Shown one piece after another: positions 45,763 to 55,098 of a stretch of DNA of 64,000 nt. A program made the position numbers and the translations under genes. Within the stretch, counting starts at the first letter, position 1. Every line of letters begins with the position of its first letter. The DNA comes from Aurantiacibacter sp. MUD11 (GTDB taxonomy: Bacteria > Pseudomonadota > Alphaproteobacteria > Sphingomonadales > Sphingomonadaceae), in NCBI RefSeq assembly GCF_026967575.1, contig NZ_CP114054.1, positions 2,170,001 through 2,234,000 on the forward strand, given 5' to 3'. Below the pieces are notes generated by a model. It searched no databases. It had not been told where the DNA came from and worked only from the letters and a program-made list of their open reading frames with translations.

Positions 45763-47988
45763 ATGGCCAGACGGCGGAGCACGGGCTCCAGCAAGCGAGG
45801 ATACCGGTCGCGCAAGGCTGCGTCCGAGAGGCGGGACCGCGATCGGGCGGCGCGCGGCTGGAAGGCCGTGTTCTGGAAATGGACGAAGCGCCTTGCCATC
45901 GGCGGGGCCTTCGCGGCGGTGCTGGGCGCTATCGCGCTGGCGACGGCGGTCTATTTCGCCTCGCGCAGCCTCCCTTCCTATTCCGCCTTGCGGCAGAGCC
46001 AGCATGGCCAGACCATCCTGGTGCGCGCGCGCGACGGGTCGCAGATCGTCGAACTCGGCCCGAGCTACGGCCAGTGGCTGACCGAGGACGAGATTCCTGA
46101 CGTGATGAAGCAGGCGATGATCTCGGTTGAGGATCATCGCTTCCGTTCGCACTTCGGCATCGATCCGGTGCGCCTGACCGGTGCGATCATCGAGGGCTTC
46201 ACCGGTGACGACCGGATCGGCGGCACCTCCACCATCACCCAGCAGCTGGCGCGTAATATCTTCCTCAATTCCAACCGCACGCTGGATCGCAAGCTGCGCG
46301 AGGCGGTGCTGGCGATGGCGCTGGAATGGCGCTTCTCCAAGGAACAGATCCTCGAGCTGTACCTGAACAAGGTCTATTTCGGCGGCGGCGCCTACGGCAT
46401 CGATTCCGCCAGCCGGAAATTCTTCAGCCATTCCGCGCGCGAGCTGACCCTGGAAGAGGCGGCGATCATCGCCGGTCTGGTCAAGGCCCCCAGCCGCTAT
46501 TCGCCGACCGCCGATATCGACGCCGCGGTCAGCCGTGCGAATGTCGTGATCGGACAGATGGTGACCTATGGCGGGCTCGACCCCGCGGTGGCACGCCGGG
46601 TCGACGTGGATTCGGTCAACCTGCGCGAGGACGCGGGCCAGAACTCGATGCGCTATTTCACCGACTGGGCGCTGCCGCAGCTCGACCTGCTGCTGCCCAA
46701 CGAGACCTTCGAGCCGATCGAGGTGTGGACCACGCTGGACGTGGGCATGCAGCGCGCGGCCACCGCTGCGATCCAGTCCAACGTGCCGGACGGGGCGCAA
46801 GGAGCGATGGTCAGCGTCGATCGCGACGGAGCGATCCTCGCCATGGTCGGCGGCACCGACTACGTCACCTCCAATTACAACCGCGCGACCGATGCCATGC
46901 GCCAGCCCGGTTCTTCGTGGAAGCTGTTCGTCTACCTGGCGGCGCTGGAAGCGGGCTACACGCCGGATGACCGGGTGCAGGACGTGCCTGTCACCATCGA
47001 TGGCTGGAGCCCGCGCAACTCGGGCGATTCCTATGCCGGCGAAATCGATGTCCGCAGCGCCTTTGCCTATTCCAAAAATACGGTGGCGGCGCAGCTGGGC
47101 AACGAGGTCGGCTTCTCCAACGTCGCCAGCATGGCGCGCCGGTTCGGCATCACCACGCCGATCTCCACCTATCCGGCCATGGTGCTGGGCACGTCCGAGG
47201 TGCGCCTGATCGACATGACCCGCGCCTTTGCCGCGGTTTCGGCGCGCGGCCAGTCGGTCGAGCCTTACGGCATCCTGCGCGTCACCACCGCCGATGGCGA
47301 GGAACTCTACAGCCACCGCGATGCGCGGCCCTACACGCTGGTTCCCGACTACGTCTCCGCCGGCATTACCGACCTGCTGCAGACCGCCGTCGCCACCGGC
47401 ACCGGTCGCGCGGCACAGATCGGCCGTCCCGTGGCGGGCAAGACGGGCACCACCAATTCCAACCGCGACGGCTATTTCGTCGGCTTCTCCAGCGGCATCA
47501 CCACCGGCGTATGGATGGGCCGGGACGACAATGGCCGGGTTGCCGCCCTGCAAGGCGGCGCCGCGCCCGCGCGCGCCTTTGCCGCTTACATGCGCTACGC
47601 CGTGCGTGACCGGCCGGTGGAGGAATTCGACACCGACCTGCAACTGCCCGAATGGCAGCTCGAACCCGATGACGAGTTCTATTTCGGCGAGGACGACGAC
47701 TATTACTTCTACATCGACGAACAGGGTAACCTGGTCGAACCGCGCGGTAGCGGTGGCGATCCGCGCATGCAGGATTTCGATGTCGAGGGTGAAGGCGAAA
47801 ACGTGGTGCGCGAAGCGATCACCCCGCGCCGAGACGAGCGGCCTTCGGTGCCCCCGTCATCCAGCAGGGAGGCTCCAGCCGCCGCCAGCGACGATTTCCT
47901 GGAACGTGCGACCGGGAGGGAGATCCCCGAAGACCCGCCACCCTCACGGGCCCCGCGCAACAACGCCATCAACGAACAGCGGTTCTGA
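45763..47988 (+). CDS. Class A penicillin-binding protein (transglycosylase/transpeptidase)
   Basis: A 741-residue inner-membrane cell-wall synthase. A basic cytoplasmic N-terminus (about 1-42) and one membrane helix (about 45-68) precede the GT51 transglycosylase domain with SVEDHRFRSHFGID and GTSTITQQLARN. The transpeptidase domain has SxxK in PGSSWKLF, SxN in YSKNTVAAQ and AGKTGTTNSN. The C-terminus is an acidic, tyrosine-rich low-complexity tail (DDEFYFGEDDDYYFYID) followed by a Pro/Arg/Ser-rich stretch. Makes and crosslinks peptidoglycan. Terminator follows. Confidence 0.95.
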   Translation: MARRRSTGSSKRGYRSRKAASERRDRDRAARGWKAVFWKWTKRLAIGGAFAAVLGAIALATAVYFASRSLPSYSALRQSQHGQTILVRARDGSQIVELGPSYGQWLTEDEIPDVMKQAMISVEDHRFRSHFGIDPVRLTGAIIEGFTGDDRIGGTSTITQQLARNIFLNSNRTLDRKLREAVLAMALEWRFSKEQILELYLNKVYFGGGAYGIDSASRKFFSHSARELTLEEAAIIAGLVKAPSRYSPTADIDAAVSRANVVIGQMVTYGGLDPAVARRVDVDSVNLREDAGQNSMRYFTDWALPQLDLLLPNETFEPIEVWTTLDVGMQRAATAAIQSNVPDGAQGAMVSVDRDGAILAMVGGTDYVTSNYNRATDAMRQPGSSWKLFVYLAALEAGYTPDDRVQDVPVTIDGWSPRNSGDSYAGEIDVRSAFAYSKNTVAAQLGNEVGFSNVASMARRFGITTPISTYPAMVLGTSEVRLIDMTRAFAAVSARGQSVEPYGILRVTTADGEELYSHRDARPYTLVPDYVSAGITDLLQTAVATGTGRAAQIGRPVAGKTGTTNSNRDGYFVGFSSGITTGVWMGRDDNGRVAALQGGAAPARAFAAYMRYAVRDRPVEEFDTDLQLPEWQLEPDDEFYFGEDDDYYFYIDEQGNLVEPRGSGGDPRMQDFDVEGEGENVVREAITPRRDERPSVPPSSSREAPAAASDDFLERATGREIPEDPPPSRAPRNNAINEQRF

Positions 47989-48005
47989 CAGACCGATAAA
48001 GAGAA

Positions 48006-48036
48006 GGGCCGCCACGGCAATCCGGGGCGGCCCTTT
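48006..48036. terminator. Bidirectional terminator between the PBP and degP genes
   Basis: GGGCCGCC (48006-48013) pairs perfectly with GGCGGCCC (48026-48033), flanked by an A-rich run on the left and TTT on the right, so it can end both the PBP gene and, on the other strand, degP. Confidence 0.82.
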
Positions 48037-48060
48037 CTGCGTCCGGGGTTGTCGCCCGGA

Positions 48061-49644
48061 TCAGTTGTCCATGAAGCGGACCGGTACCGACTGAGCCACT
48101 CCGCCGCGAGCACGGACCCGCAGCAGCACGGCTTCGCGTCCGGCATCGCGCGCGTCGCTGAGGATGGCCTCCAGTTCTTCCACGGTGCCGATCGGGCGGC
48201 CGTTGGCGGACAGGATCATCACTCCGCGTGCAAGGCCGCGACGGGCGGCATCGGAGTTGCCGGCCACCGCCGTGATCGCAAGGCCGCTGGTGTCGTCCGA
48301 CACGCCCAGCTGGCGGGCGATGTCGGGCGTGATCGGGATCGCTTGGATGCCGAGCAGCTCTTCCATCAGGCCGCTGCCCTTGCCGTTGGTTTCCGGTGCG
48401 GGCGCGCTTTCGTCATCGCCCTGGAACATCTGCTGGCGGGCCAGTTCCTCGTCACTCGGGCGGCGACCGACGGTCAGGTTGACGCGGCGACGCTCGCCAT
48501 CGCGAATGTAGGCGAGCGGAACAGTGGTGCCCGGGGCGATATTGGCGACGATGCGCGACAGCGTGTTGTCGGGCGTCACATCCTGGTTGTTGACCGAGAC
48601 CACCACGTCGCCTGCCCGCAGGCCGGCGTTCTCTGCCGGTTCGCCTGGCTGGACGCTCTGGATCAGTTCGCCGCGACCTTCCTCGATGCCCAGGGCTTCG
48701 GCGATATCGTCATCCACCGGCTGTATCAGCACGCCGATGTAGCCGCGCAGGATTTCCTCGCCGCTGATCAGCGAGCGCACGATCGGTGCGGCGTCCTCTG
48801 CCGGAATGGCAAAGCCCACGCCCACGCTGCCGCCCGACGGCGAGTAGATGGCGTTGTTGATGCCGATGACGTTGCCCTGCATGTCGAACAGCGGACCGCC
48901 GGAGTTGCCGCGGTTGATGCTGGCGTCGGTCTGGATGTAGCGGTCGAAGGCGCCGCCACGACCGGTGGAACGCTGCACCGCCGAGACGATGCCGCTGGTC
49001 ACGGTGCCGCCCAGGCCGAAGGGGTTGCCGATGGCAATAACCCAGTCGCCCACGCGGGCTTCCGAACTGTCACCGAAGTTGACGAAGGGGAACGGCTCGG
49101 CGCGCGAGATCTTCAGCACGGCAAGGTCGGAAGAGGGGTCGGTGCCGACCACCTCTGCCTCGTATTCCTGTCCATCAGGCAGGGTCACGGTCACCTCTTC
49201 CAGCTGCGCCCGCTGGTCGGGCGAGATGACGTGGTTGTTGGTGACGACATAGCCGTCGGCCGAGATGATGAAGCCCGAACCCAGCGAGGTCGCCTCGCGC
49301 GTGGTCGGGCCATTGTTACCGCCGCGACGATTGAAGAACTGGCCGAAGGGCGTGCCTTCGAACGGGTTCTGCTGCGCGGGGATGGTGATCGATTGCCGGG
49401 TGGAGATGTTCACCACCGCCGGCTGCAGGACTTCGGTCAGGTCGGCAAAGCTGGCGGGAGCTCCGGCGACCGGCACGGTGTTCTGCATCTGGATGCGATC
49501 GTTCTGCGCAACTTGCGCACCGGCGGGATAGCCGGTCATCAGCGAGATGGCTGCCCCGCCTACCAGCAGGGCCGATGTAATACCGTAGGAATAGCGCACT
49601 GGCTTCACGTCCTCTTTATCCTCTAACTTTTCCGCTCTGCCCAT
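48061..49644 (-). CDS. degP: Do-like serine protease DegP/HtrA
   Basis: A 527-residue periplasmic protease/chaperone. The N-terminal hydrophobic segment (about residues 20-42) is a signal sequence or anchor. The catalytic triad is His in VVTNNHVIS, Asp in SSDLAVLKI and Ser in GNSGGPLFD. Two PDZ domains follow (first near GYIGVLIQPV, second near LGVSDDTSGLAITAV). I start at 49644; a GTG start further in (VKPVRYSYG) is possible. It follows hflC by about 105 bases; HflKC and DegP are functionally linked in membrane quality control. Confidence 0.93.
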   Translation of the reverse strand: MGRAEKLEDKEDVKPVRYSYGITSALLVGGAAISLMTGYPAGAQVAQNDRIQMQNTVPVAGAPASFADLTEVLQPAVVNISTRQSITIPAQQNPFEGTPFGQFFNRRGGNNGPTTREATSLGSGFIISADGYVVTNNHVISPDQRAQLEEVTVTLPDGQEYEAEVVGTDPSSDLAVLKISRAEPFPFVNFGDSSEARVGDWVIAIGNPFGLGGTVTSGIVSAVQRSTGRGGAFDRYIQTDASINRGNSGGPLFDMQGNVIGINNAIYSPSGGSVGVGFAIPAEDAAPIVRSLISGEEILRGYIGVLIQPVDDDIAEALGIEEGRGELIQSVQPGEPAENAGLRAGDVVVSVNNQDVTPDNTLSRIVANIAPGTTVPLAYIRDGERRRVNLTVGRRPSDEELARQQMFQGDDESAPAPETNGKGSGLMEELLGIQAIPITPDIARQLGVSDDTSGLAITAVAGNSDAARRGLARGVMILSANGRPIGTVEELEAILSDARDAGREAVLLRVRARGGVAQSVPVRFMDN

Positions 49645-49749
49645 GCTTTCGCACGAACGGCGGATCTGGTTCCGTCCCAAGGCGCGTGTTGCAGCCGAAA
49701 GCGGCTGAACGCGCCTTTAACGACAAGTGTAGTCGTGCGTTCCGGGCGA

Positions 49750-50586
49750 TCAACGACCGCCGCGGAACTGGCGCAGGTACTCGTTGTCCGGGCTCAGGAT
49801 GATTGCGCTCTCGCCTTCGCCCGTCTCGAACGTGGTCTGGTACGACTGCATGGCGCGGTAGAAATCGTAGAAGTCCGGGTCCTGGTTGAAGGCTTCCGCG
49901 TAGATGCGGGCGGCTTCGGCCTCGGCCTCTGCACGGATGATCTGCGCGTCGCGGCGACCGCCTGCACGGATCGTCTCCGCCTCTTCCTGACGGTCCGACC
50001 GCATGCGGTTGAACGCGGCGGTCAGCGGCGTGCCCTGCGGCAGGTCGGCGCGCTTGATGCGCACGTCGAGCACCTGCGCGCCATAGGTCCGCGCTTCCTC
50101 GTCCAGCGTTTCGCGGATGCGGGTCATGGCGTTGCCGCGCTCCGGCGTCAGCAGGCTGGCGAAAGTACGGCGACCCAGTTCCTGCCGCAGTTCCGAGGTC
50201 AGGATCGGCTCCAGCTGGTTCTGCAGCTGGTCCTCGCTGCCAGCGCGTTCAACGAACAGCACCGGGTCGAAGATGCGATACCGCGCATAGGCGTTCACTT
50301 CGAGGCGCTGCTGGTCACGCGAGAGCACGGTCTCGCCTTCCATGTCGAGGTCGAGGATGCGGCGGTCGACCATCTGCACCCGTTCCAGCAGTGGGATGCG
50401 CCAGCTGACGCCCGCCCCGGTGCTGCCATAGGGGGCGTCGGGATTGAACTGGTTGATCACGCGCTGCGGTTCACCGGTCCGGATCACCACGCCCTGGTGG
50501 GTTTCCGGCACGATCACAATCGTGCTCATGGCCAGCACCACCAGCACGGCAATGGCGATCAGCGGCTTCTTGAAATCCTGCCACAT
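49750..50586 (-). CDS. hflC: Protease modulator HflC
   Basis: A 278-residue SPFH/prohibitin-family protein anchored by an N-terminal helix (KPLIAIAVLVVLAMSTIVIV). It shows ETHQGVVIRTGEPQRV, the SPFH domain, and the coiled helix with GGRRDAQIIRAEAEAEAARIYAEAF typical of HflC. It forms the HflKC ring around FtsH. It begins one base after the hflK stop. Confidence 0.95.
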   Translation of the reverse strand: MWQDFKKPLIAIAVLVVLAMSTIVIVPETHQGVVIRTGEPQRVINQFNPDAPYGSTGAGVSWRIPLLERVQMVDRRILDLDMEGETVLSRDQQRLEVNAYARYRIFDPVLFVERAGSEDQLQNQLEPILTSELRQELGRRTFASLLTPERGNAMTRIRETLDEEARTYGAQVLDVRIKRADLPQGTPLTAAFNRMRSDRQEEAETIRAGGRRDAQIIRAEAEAEAARIYAEAFNQDPDFYDFYRAMQSYQTTFETGEGESAIILSPDNEYLRQFRGGR

Positions 50587-50587
50587 C

Positions 50588-51733
50588 TTACTGCCCTCCC
50601 TGCTGGCCGGGCGTGATGGTCACGGTCGGCTGGCTGGCGCGGCTGCGCCGCTGCACTTCGGGAAGCGGCAGATAAGGCGTCACGCCGTCTGCCTCGATGA
50701 TGGTCTTGTCAGTATCGCGCAACACGCGCTCCATGGTCTCGTAATACAGGCGGCGCCGCGTCACTTCGGGAGCGAGCCGGTACTGCGCATAGATTTCGTT
50801 GAACTCGGCCGCGCTACCCTGGGCCTGGGCAAGCAGCTGCTGCTCGTAGCGGCGCGCTTCGTTCAGGCTGCGCTCGCGGTCCTGCCGGGCGGCGAGCACG
50901 TCGTTGAAGGCCTCGATAACCTGCTGCGGGGCTTCCGTCCGGGCGATTTCCACGCCCTGCACGTTGATGCCCGCGTCATAGACGTCGAGGATGGCCTGCA
51001 TCCGGCTGCGCACGCGCGACTGCACCTGCTCACGGCCGGCACCCGACAGCACGGTGTCGAGATCGGTTTCCGCAACCGCGGCGCGCATTGCGGCCTCGGC
51101 CACTTCGCGCAGCGTCTCTTCCGGCTCGGCCAGCTCGAACTTGTACTGGACGAGGTCGTTGATGTTCCAGCGCACGAGGTAGGAAAGGTCGACCAGCGAC
51201 TGGTCGCCGGTAAGGATCAGGTTTTCCGTACCGTCGCCGATGGTCTCACGCCGGATCTGCGAGACGTTTTCGACGTCCACCGTCTGGATCGGCCAGGGGA
51301 AGGTCCACTCGGTGCCGGGATTGAGCGTGCGCGAGTACTTGCCGCCCAGCCAGGTCACCACGGCCTGTTCGCGTGGCTGGATGAAGTGCAAAGAGGTGGC
51401 CAGCACCCAGACGCCGACGATGGCCGCCATGGCGATGGGGAACCAGCTGCCGCCGCCAGGGCGTTCGGGCAGGCGGAAGCTCGGGCCGCCACCGCCGCGT
51501 CCGCGACGCGGGCCTTCAGGACCGCGGTTCTTGAAGATGTCCTCGATATTTGCGGAACGGCGTCCACGGTCGTCCCCGCCGCCACCCGGCAGCCAGGGGT
51601 TGCGCGGCCCGCGCGGAGGAGGAGATTCGCCCCCGCCGCCGCTTTCCGGCGCGTCGTCACTGCCGCCGCCGCTGTCGTCTCCACCACCACTTCCGCCCGG
51701 GGGCTTGCCCCAGGGATTGCGATTGCCAGCCAT
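50588..51733 (-). CDS. hflK: Protease modulator HflK
   Basis: A 381-residue SPFH-family partner of HflC. The N-terminus (NRNPWGKPPGG onward) is Gly/Pro-rich, followed by a membrane helix (WFPIAMAAIVGVWVLATSLHFI) and the HflK signature QPREQAVVTWLGGKY. An upstream ATG at 51775 would add 14 residues; I prefer 51733, which gives the usual MAxNxNPWG opening. Operon hflK-hflC-degP. Confidence 0.94.
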   Translation of the reverse strand: MAGNRNPWGKPPGGSGGGDDSGGGSDDAPESGGGGESPPPRGPRNPWLPGGGGDDRGRRSANIEDIFKNRGPEGPRRGRGGGGPSFRLPERPGGGSWFPIAMAAIVGVWVLATSLHFIQPREQAVVTWLGGKYSRTLNPGTEWTFPWPIQTVDVENVSQIRRETIGDGTENLILTGDQSLVDLSYLVRWNINDLVQYKFELAEPEETLREVAEAAMRAAVAETDLDTVLSGAGREQVQSRVRSRMQAILDVYDAGINVQGVEIARTEAPQQVIEAFNDVLAARQDRERSLNEARRYEQQLLAQAQGSAAEFNEIYAQYRLAPEVTRRRLYYETMERVLRDTDKTIIEADGVTPYLPLPEVQRRSRASQPTVTITPGQQGGQ

Positions 51734-51869
51734 TGCGAGGCCAAACCTTTCGAAAAACCCGCCCAAAATTCTCATGTCCCTTTCTATAGGTGCCGTTCGC
51801 GCAAAAAACAGGGGGTCTAAGGGGCATTATTGCTGACCAGCGGCGCGCAAGGCGCTAACTGCCCTTGCC

Positions 51870-52838
51870 ATGAGTAGCGATACAGCCATCAAGAATGCCA
51901 TTCCCGCAGAGCTTTCCGGCATGGTCCGGTCAACGAAGTTCGCGGACGGAATTGCCACCATCATCGCCGATGCCGGCGGCCTTGGCCGCAGCGCCGCGGC
52001 GCAATTGCAGCGCGAGCTGGAAGAGGCCGTTGGCGCGGTCGAGGGCGTGAACGAGGTTCGCGTCGCGCTGATGGCGGACAAGGTGCAGCGCAAGATCATC
52101 GTCGTCGGTTCGGGCAAGGGCGGGGTCGGCAAGTCGACCCTGACCGCCAACCTCGCCGTTGCCCTGGCCAACCAGGGCCTGAAGGTGGGCGTTGTCGATG
52201 CCGACATCTACGGGCCTTCGCAGCCGCTGCTGCTGGGCACGGCCAACGAAAAGGTTCGCGCCGAGGGGCAGACGCTGATCCCGACGCAGAGCGAATTCGG
52301 TGTGAAGGTGCTGTCCATGGGCCAGCTGGTCGAGCCGGGCCGGGCGATCGCCTGGCGCGGGCCGATGGTCGGCCAGGCGCTGGGCCAGCTGATGGACGCC
52401 GACTGGGGCGATGCCGAAGTGCTGCTGGTGGATCTGCCGCCGGGCACGGGCGACGTGCAGCTGACCATGCTGCAGAAGTTCAAGCCGGCCGGCGCGGTGG
52501 TCGTCTCCACCCCGCAGGACCTCGCCCTGATCGACGCGACGCGCGCCATCGACCTGTTCCGCCAGGCCGAGATCCCGATTGTCGGGCTGGTGGAGAACAT
52601 GGCGGGTTACCTGTGTCCCGAATGCGGCGCGGTCAGCAATCCGTTCGGGCAAGGCGGCACCGAAGCCGCCGCGCAGGCGCTGGGCGTACCTTTCCTTGGC
52701 CGCGTGCCGCTGGCGATGGAAATTCGGGTAGCCAGCGATACGGGTCAGCCGCCCACCGCCAACGATACCGAACACGGTCCGCATTTCGCCGGCATCGCCG
52801 GACAGCTGGGCCAGTTCCTCGGTGGGGGACAGGGCTAG
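51870..52838 (+). CDS. mrp: Iron-sulfur carrier P-loop ATPase Mrp/ApbC
   Basis: A 322-residue protein with an N-terminal MIP18-like domain (about residues 10-85) and a ParA/MinD-type ATPase domain: deviant Walker A GSGKGGVGKSTLT, DADIYGPSQP, and CPEC in GYLCPECGAV for the bridging Fe-S cluster. Carries Fe-S clusters to target proteins. Divergent from hflK. Confidence 0.94.
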   Translation: MSSDTAIKNAIPAELSGMVRSTKFADGIATIIADAGGLGRSAAAQLQRELEEAVGAVEGVNEVRVALMADKVQRKIIVVGSGKGGVGKSTLTANLAVALANQGLKVGVVDADIYGPSQPLLLGTANEKVRAEGQTLIPTQSEFGVKVLSMGQLVEPGRAIAWRGPMVGQALGQLMDADWGDAEVLLVDLPPGTGDVQLTMLQKFKPAGAVVVSTPQDLALIDATRAIDLFRQAEIPIVGLVENMAGYLCPECGAVSNPFGQGGTEAAAQALGVPFLGRVPLAMEIRVASDTGQPPTANDTEHGPHFAGIAGQLGQFLGGGQG

Positions 52839-52842
52839 GACG

Positions 52843-55098
52843 ATGCAGGTCTCGCGGCGCGGAGTGCTGGCAGGGGCCGCGGTAGGCGGTGGTCTGCTGG
52901 TGGCCTGGAGCCTGATCCCGCGCAGCTTCGACAATCCGCTTGCGCCCGGTCCCGAAGAGATTGCCGTCGATGCCTGGCTGAAGATCGCCGCCGATGGTGT
53001 GGTGACGGTCGCCGTGCCCCAGTTGGAAATGGGGCAAGGTGTGATGACCGTGCTGCCACAGGTCGTCGCCATGGAAATGGGGGCGGACTGGCGGCAGGTC
53101 GCGGTCGAGCCCGCGCCGGTGAGCGGGGCCTATGCCAATGTGCCGCTGGCGGAGCATTGGGCGCCGTTGTGGCGACCGCTGATCGACAATGACAGGCTGG
53201 TGCGCAGCTGGGCGCAGGACAACCGCTTCAACGTCACCGCGCGGGGCACCTCGCTGGCCGCTTACGAGCAGGCCTGCCGCGAAGCGGGTGCCAGCGCGCG
53301 GGCCATGCTGGCCATGGCCGCGGCCGAACGGTGGGACGTGCCGTGGGAACAGTGCCGGGCGGAGAACGGCGTCATCTACCATGACGAGCACTCCGCCAGC
53401 TTCGCCGAACTGGCGCTGGAGGCTGGCCGTTTCACTCCGCCCGATCCCCCGCCCTTGCGGCCCGATCCGCCGTCCGAAGCAGCCCCCCTGCCGGGCACCG
53501 AGGCAGGCGATATCCCGCTGTTCTATCCGCGCCTCGGCCTGCCTTCGCGCGTCGATGGCAGCCAGGTCTTCGCGGGCGACGTGCGACTGCCGAACATGGT
53601 CTACGCCGCGATCCGCCACGGCCCGCACGACAAGAGCGAACTGCTCGATTTCGACGAGGCGCTGGCGCGCGGGCAGCGCGGCCTGATCAAGCTGGTGCGC
53701 GGCAAGCGCTGGCTCGCCGCCATTGCCGAGAACTGGTGGGCCGCCGAACAGGCATTGCAGCGCATCGCCCCGCGCTTCGCCGTGGATCGTCCGGTCTCCA
53801 GCGCGGAGATGGAGGAAACGCTGGACCGCGCGCTGCGCGAGGACGGCGGGCGCGTGATCGAAAAGCGCGGCAATGGCGTGGAGGGTTATACGCCCGACCT
53901 CGCCCTGCGCTACGATGTCGCTCCCGGGGTCCACGCCACCATCGAGACGAGCAGCGCCACCGCCCGGCTGATGGACGGCACACTGGAACTGTGGCTGCCG
54001 ACGCAGGCGCCCGAGGCGGCCAGGCAGGCAGCTGCCAAGGCATTGGACATGAGCGCGGCCAATGTCGTGCTCTACCCGGTGGCGGCGGGGGGCAGCTTCG
54101 ACCGGCGGCTGGACAACCAGATCGCCATCGAAGTCGCCTTACTGGCGCGCGAGGCCGGCCGGCCGGTGCAGCTGACATGGTCTCGCTGGGAGGAGATGGC
54201 TGCCAGCTATCCGCGCCCCCCTGCCGCCGGCCTGATGGCCGCCGAGACCGACGACAGCGGGAACATCCGCCGTCTGCGCGCGCGCCTCGCCAGCCCGCCG
54301 ACCATGCGCGAATTCGGTCGCCGCCTGTTCGAGAACGAAGTGAGCTGGGCCGCGATCGACGCCCTGGAAGGGGACGCAGACCCGATGGCCGTCTCCGGCC
54401 TTGCGCCGCCTTATGGCATTGTCGATGTCTCGGTGGAGCACGCGCCCGCCACGCTGCTGCTGCCCACCGCGCCGATGCGCGGGCAGGCCGACGGCTACAC
54501 CTGCTTCATGCGCGAGAGCTTCATCGACGAGCTGGCCCTGCGGTACGAGCGCGAGCCGATGAGCTATCGCATCGCCATGCTGGGGCAGGACGCGGAGCTG
54601 GCCGACGTGTTGCAGCGTGCCGCGCGGCTGGCGTCGTGGGATGGCGGGACCCCCGGCAGCGGGCAAGGCATTGCCTGCCACCGCATGGACCTGGGCGATG
54701 CAACTGGCCGGATTGCCCTGGTGGGCGAAGCCAGCGCGGGCGAAGGCGGAGTACGGGTGCGCCGCCTTTATGCCGCGGTGAATATCGGCCGCGTGGTTAA
54801 TCGCGACGTGGCCCTGCAGCAGATCGAGGGCGGGCTTGTCTTCGGCCTCGGCATGGCGCTGGGCTGTGCCACCGAATATGCCGAGGGCGTGCCGACCCAC
54901 CAGCGGCTTGCCGCGCTGGGAGTACCCGTGCTGGCGGATTGCCCGGAAATCGAGATCGAGCTGATCGAGAGCGATGCGCCGCCGTTCGATCCGGGCGAGA
55001 TCGGCGTGCCGCCTGTCGCGCCCGCCGTTGGCAATGCCTTCTTTAGTGCAACTGGCCTTCGCTTGCGCCGCCTGCCATTGCTATCGGCACTACCATGA
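52843..55098 (+). CDS. Isoquinoline 1-oxidoreductase-like molybdopterin subunit, Tat-exported
   Basis: A 751-residue protein of the xanthine-oxidase family large subunit (IorB/CoxL type). A twin-arginine motif VSRRGVLAG opens it (start 52843 chosen; the frame upstream adds only shadow codons), so the mature enzyme faces the periplasm. Mo-cofactor regions are VPQLEMGQGVMTVLPQ, GGSFDRRLDNQIAIE and the C-terminal GEIGVPPVAPAVGNAFF, where the Glu in GEIG is the usual catalytic residue. The [2Fe-2S] alpha subunit (IorA) normally beside it is absent from this window. Substrate unknown; an aldehyde or N-heterocycle is likely. Stop overlaps hemH by four bases. Confidence 0.85.
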   Translation: MQVSRRGVLAGAAVGGGLLVAWSLIPRSFDNPLAPGPEEIAVDAWLKIAADGVVTVAVPQLEMGQGVMTVLPQVVAMEMGADWRQVAVEPAPVSGAYANVPLAEHWAPLWRPLIDNDRLVRSWAQDNRFNVTARGTSLAAYEQACREAGASARAMLAMAAAERWDVPWEQCRAENGVIYHDEHSASFAELALEAGRFTPPDPPPLRPDPPSEAAPLPGTEAGDIPLFYPRLGLPSRVDGSQVFAGDVRLPNMVYAAIRHGPHDKSELLDFDEALARGQRGLIKLVRGKRWLAAIAENWWAAEQALQRIAPRFAVDRPVSSAEMEETLDRALREDGGRVIEKRGNGVEGYTPDLALRYDVAPGVHATIETSSATARLMDGTLELWLPTQAPEAARQAAAKALDMSAANVVLYPVAAGGSFDRRLDNQIAIEVALLAREAGRPVQLTWSRWEEMAASYPRPPAAGLMAAETDDSGNIRRLRARLASPPTMREFGRRLFENEVSWAAIDALEGDADPMAVSGLAPPYGIVDVSVEHAPATLLLPTAPMRGQADGYTCFMRESFIDELALRYEREPMSYRIAMLGQDAELADVLQRAARLASWDGGTPGSGQGIACHRMDLGDATGRIALVGEASAGEGGVRVRRLYAAVNIGRVVNRDVALQQIEGGLVFGLGMALGCATEYAEGVPTHQRLAALGVPVLADCPEIEIELIESDAPPFDPGEIGVPPVAPAVGNAFFSATGLRLRRLPLLSALP

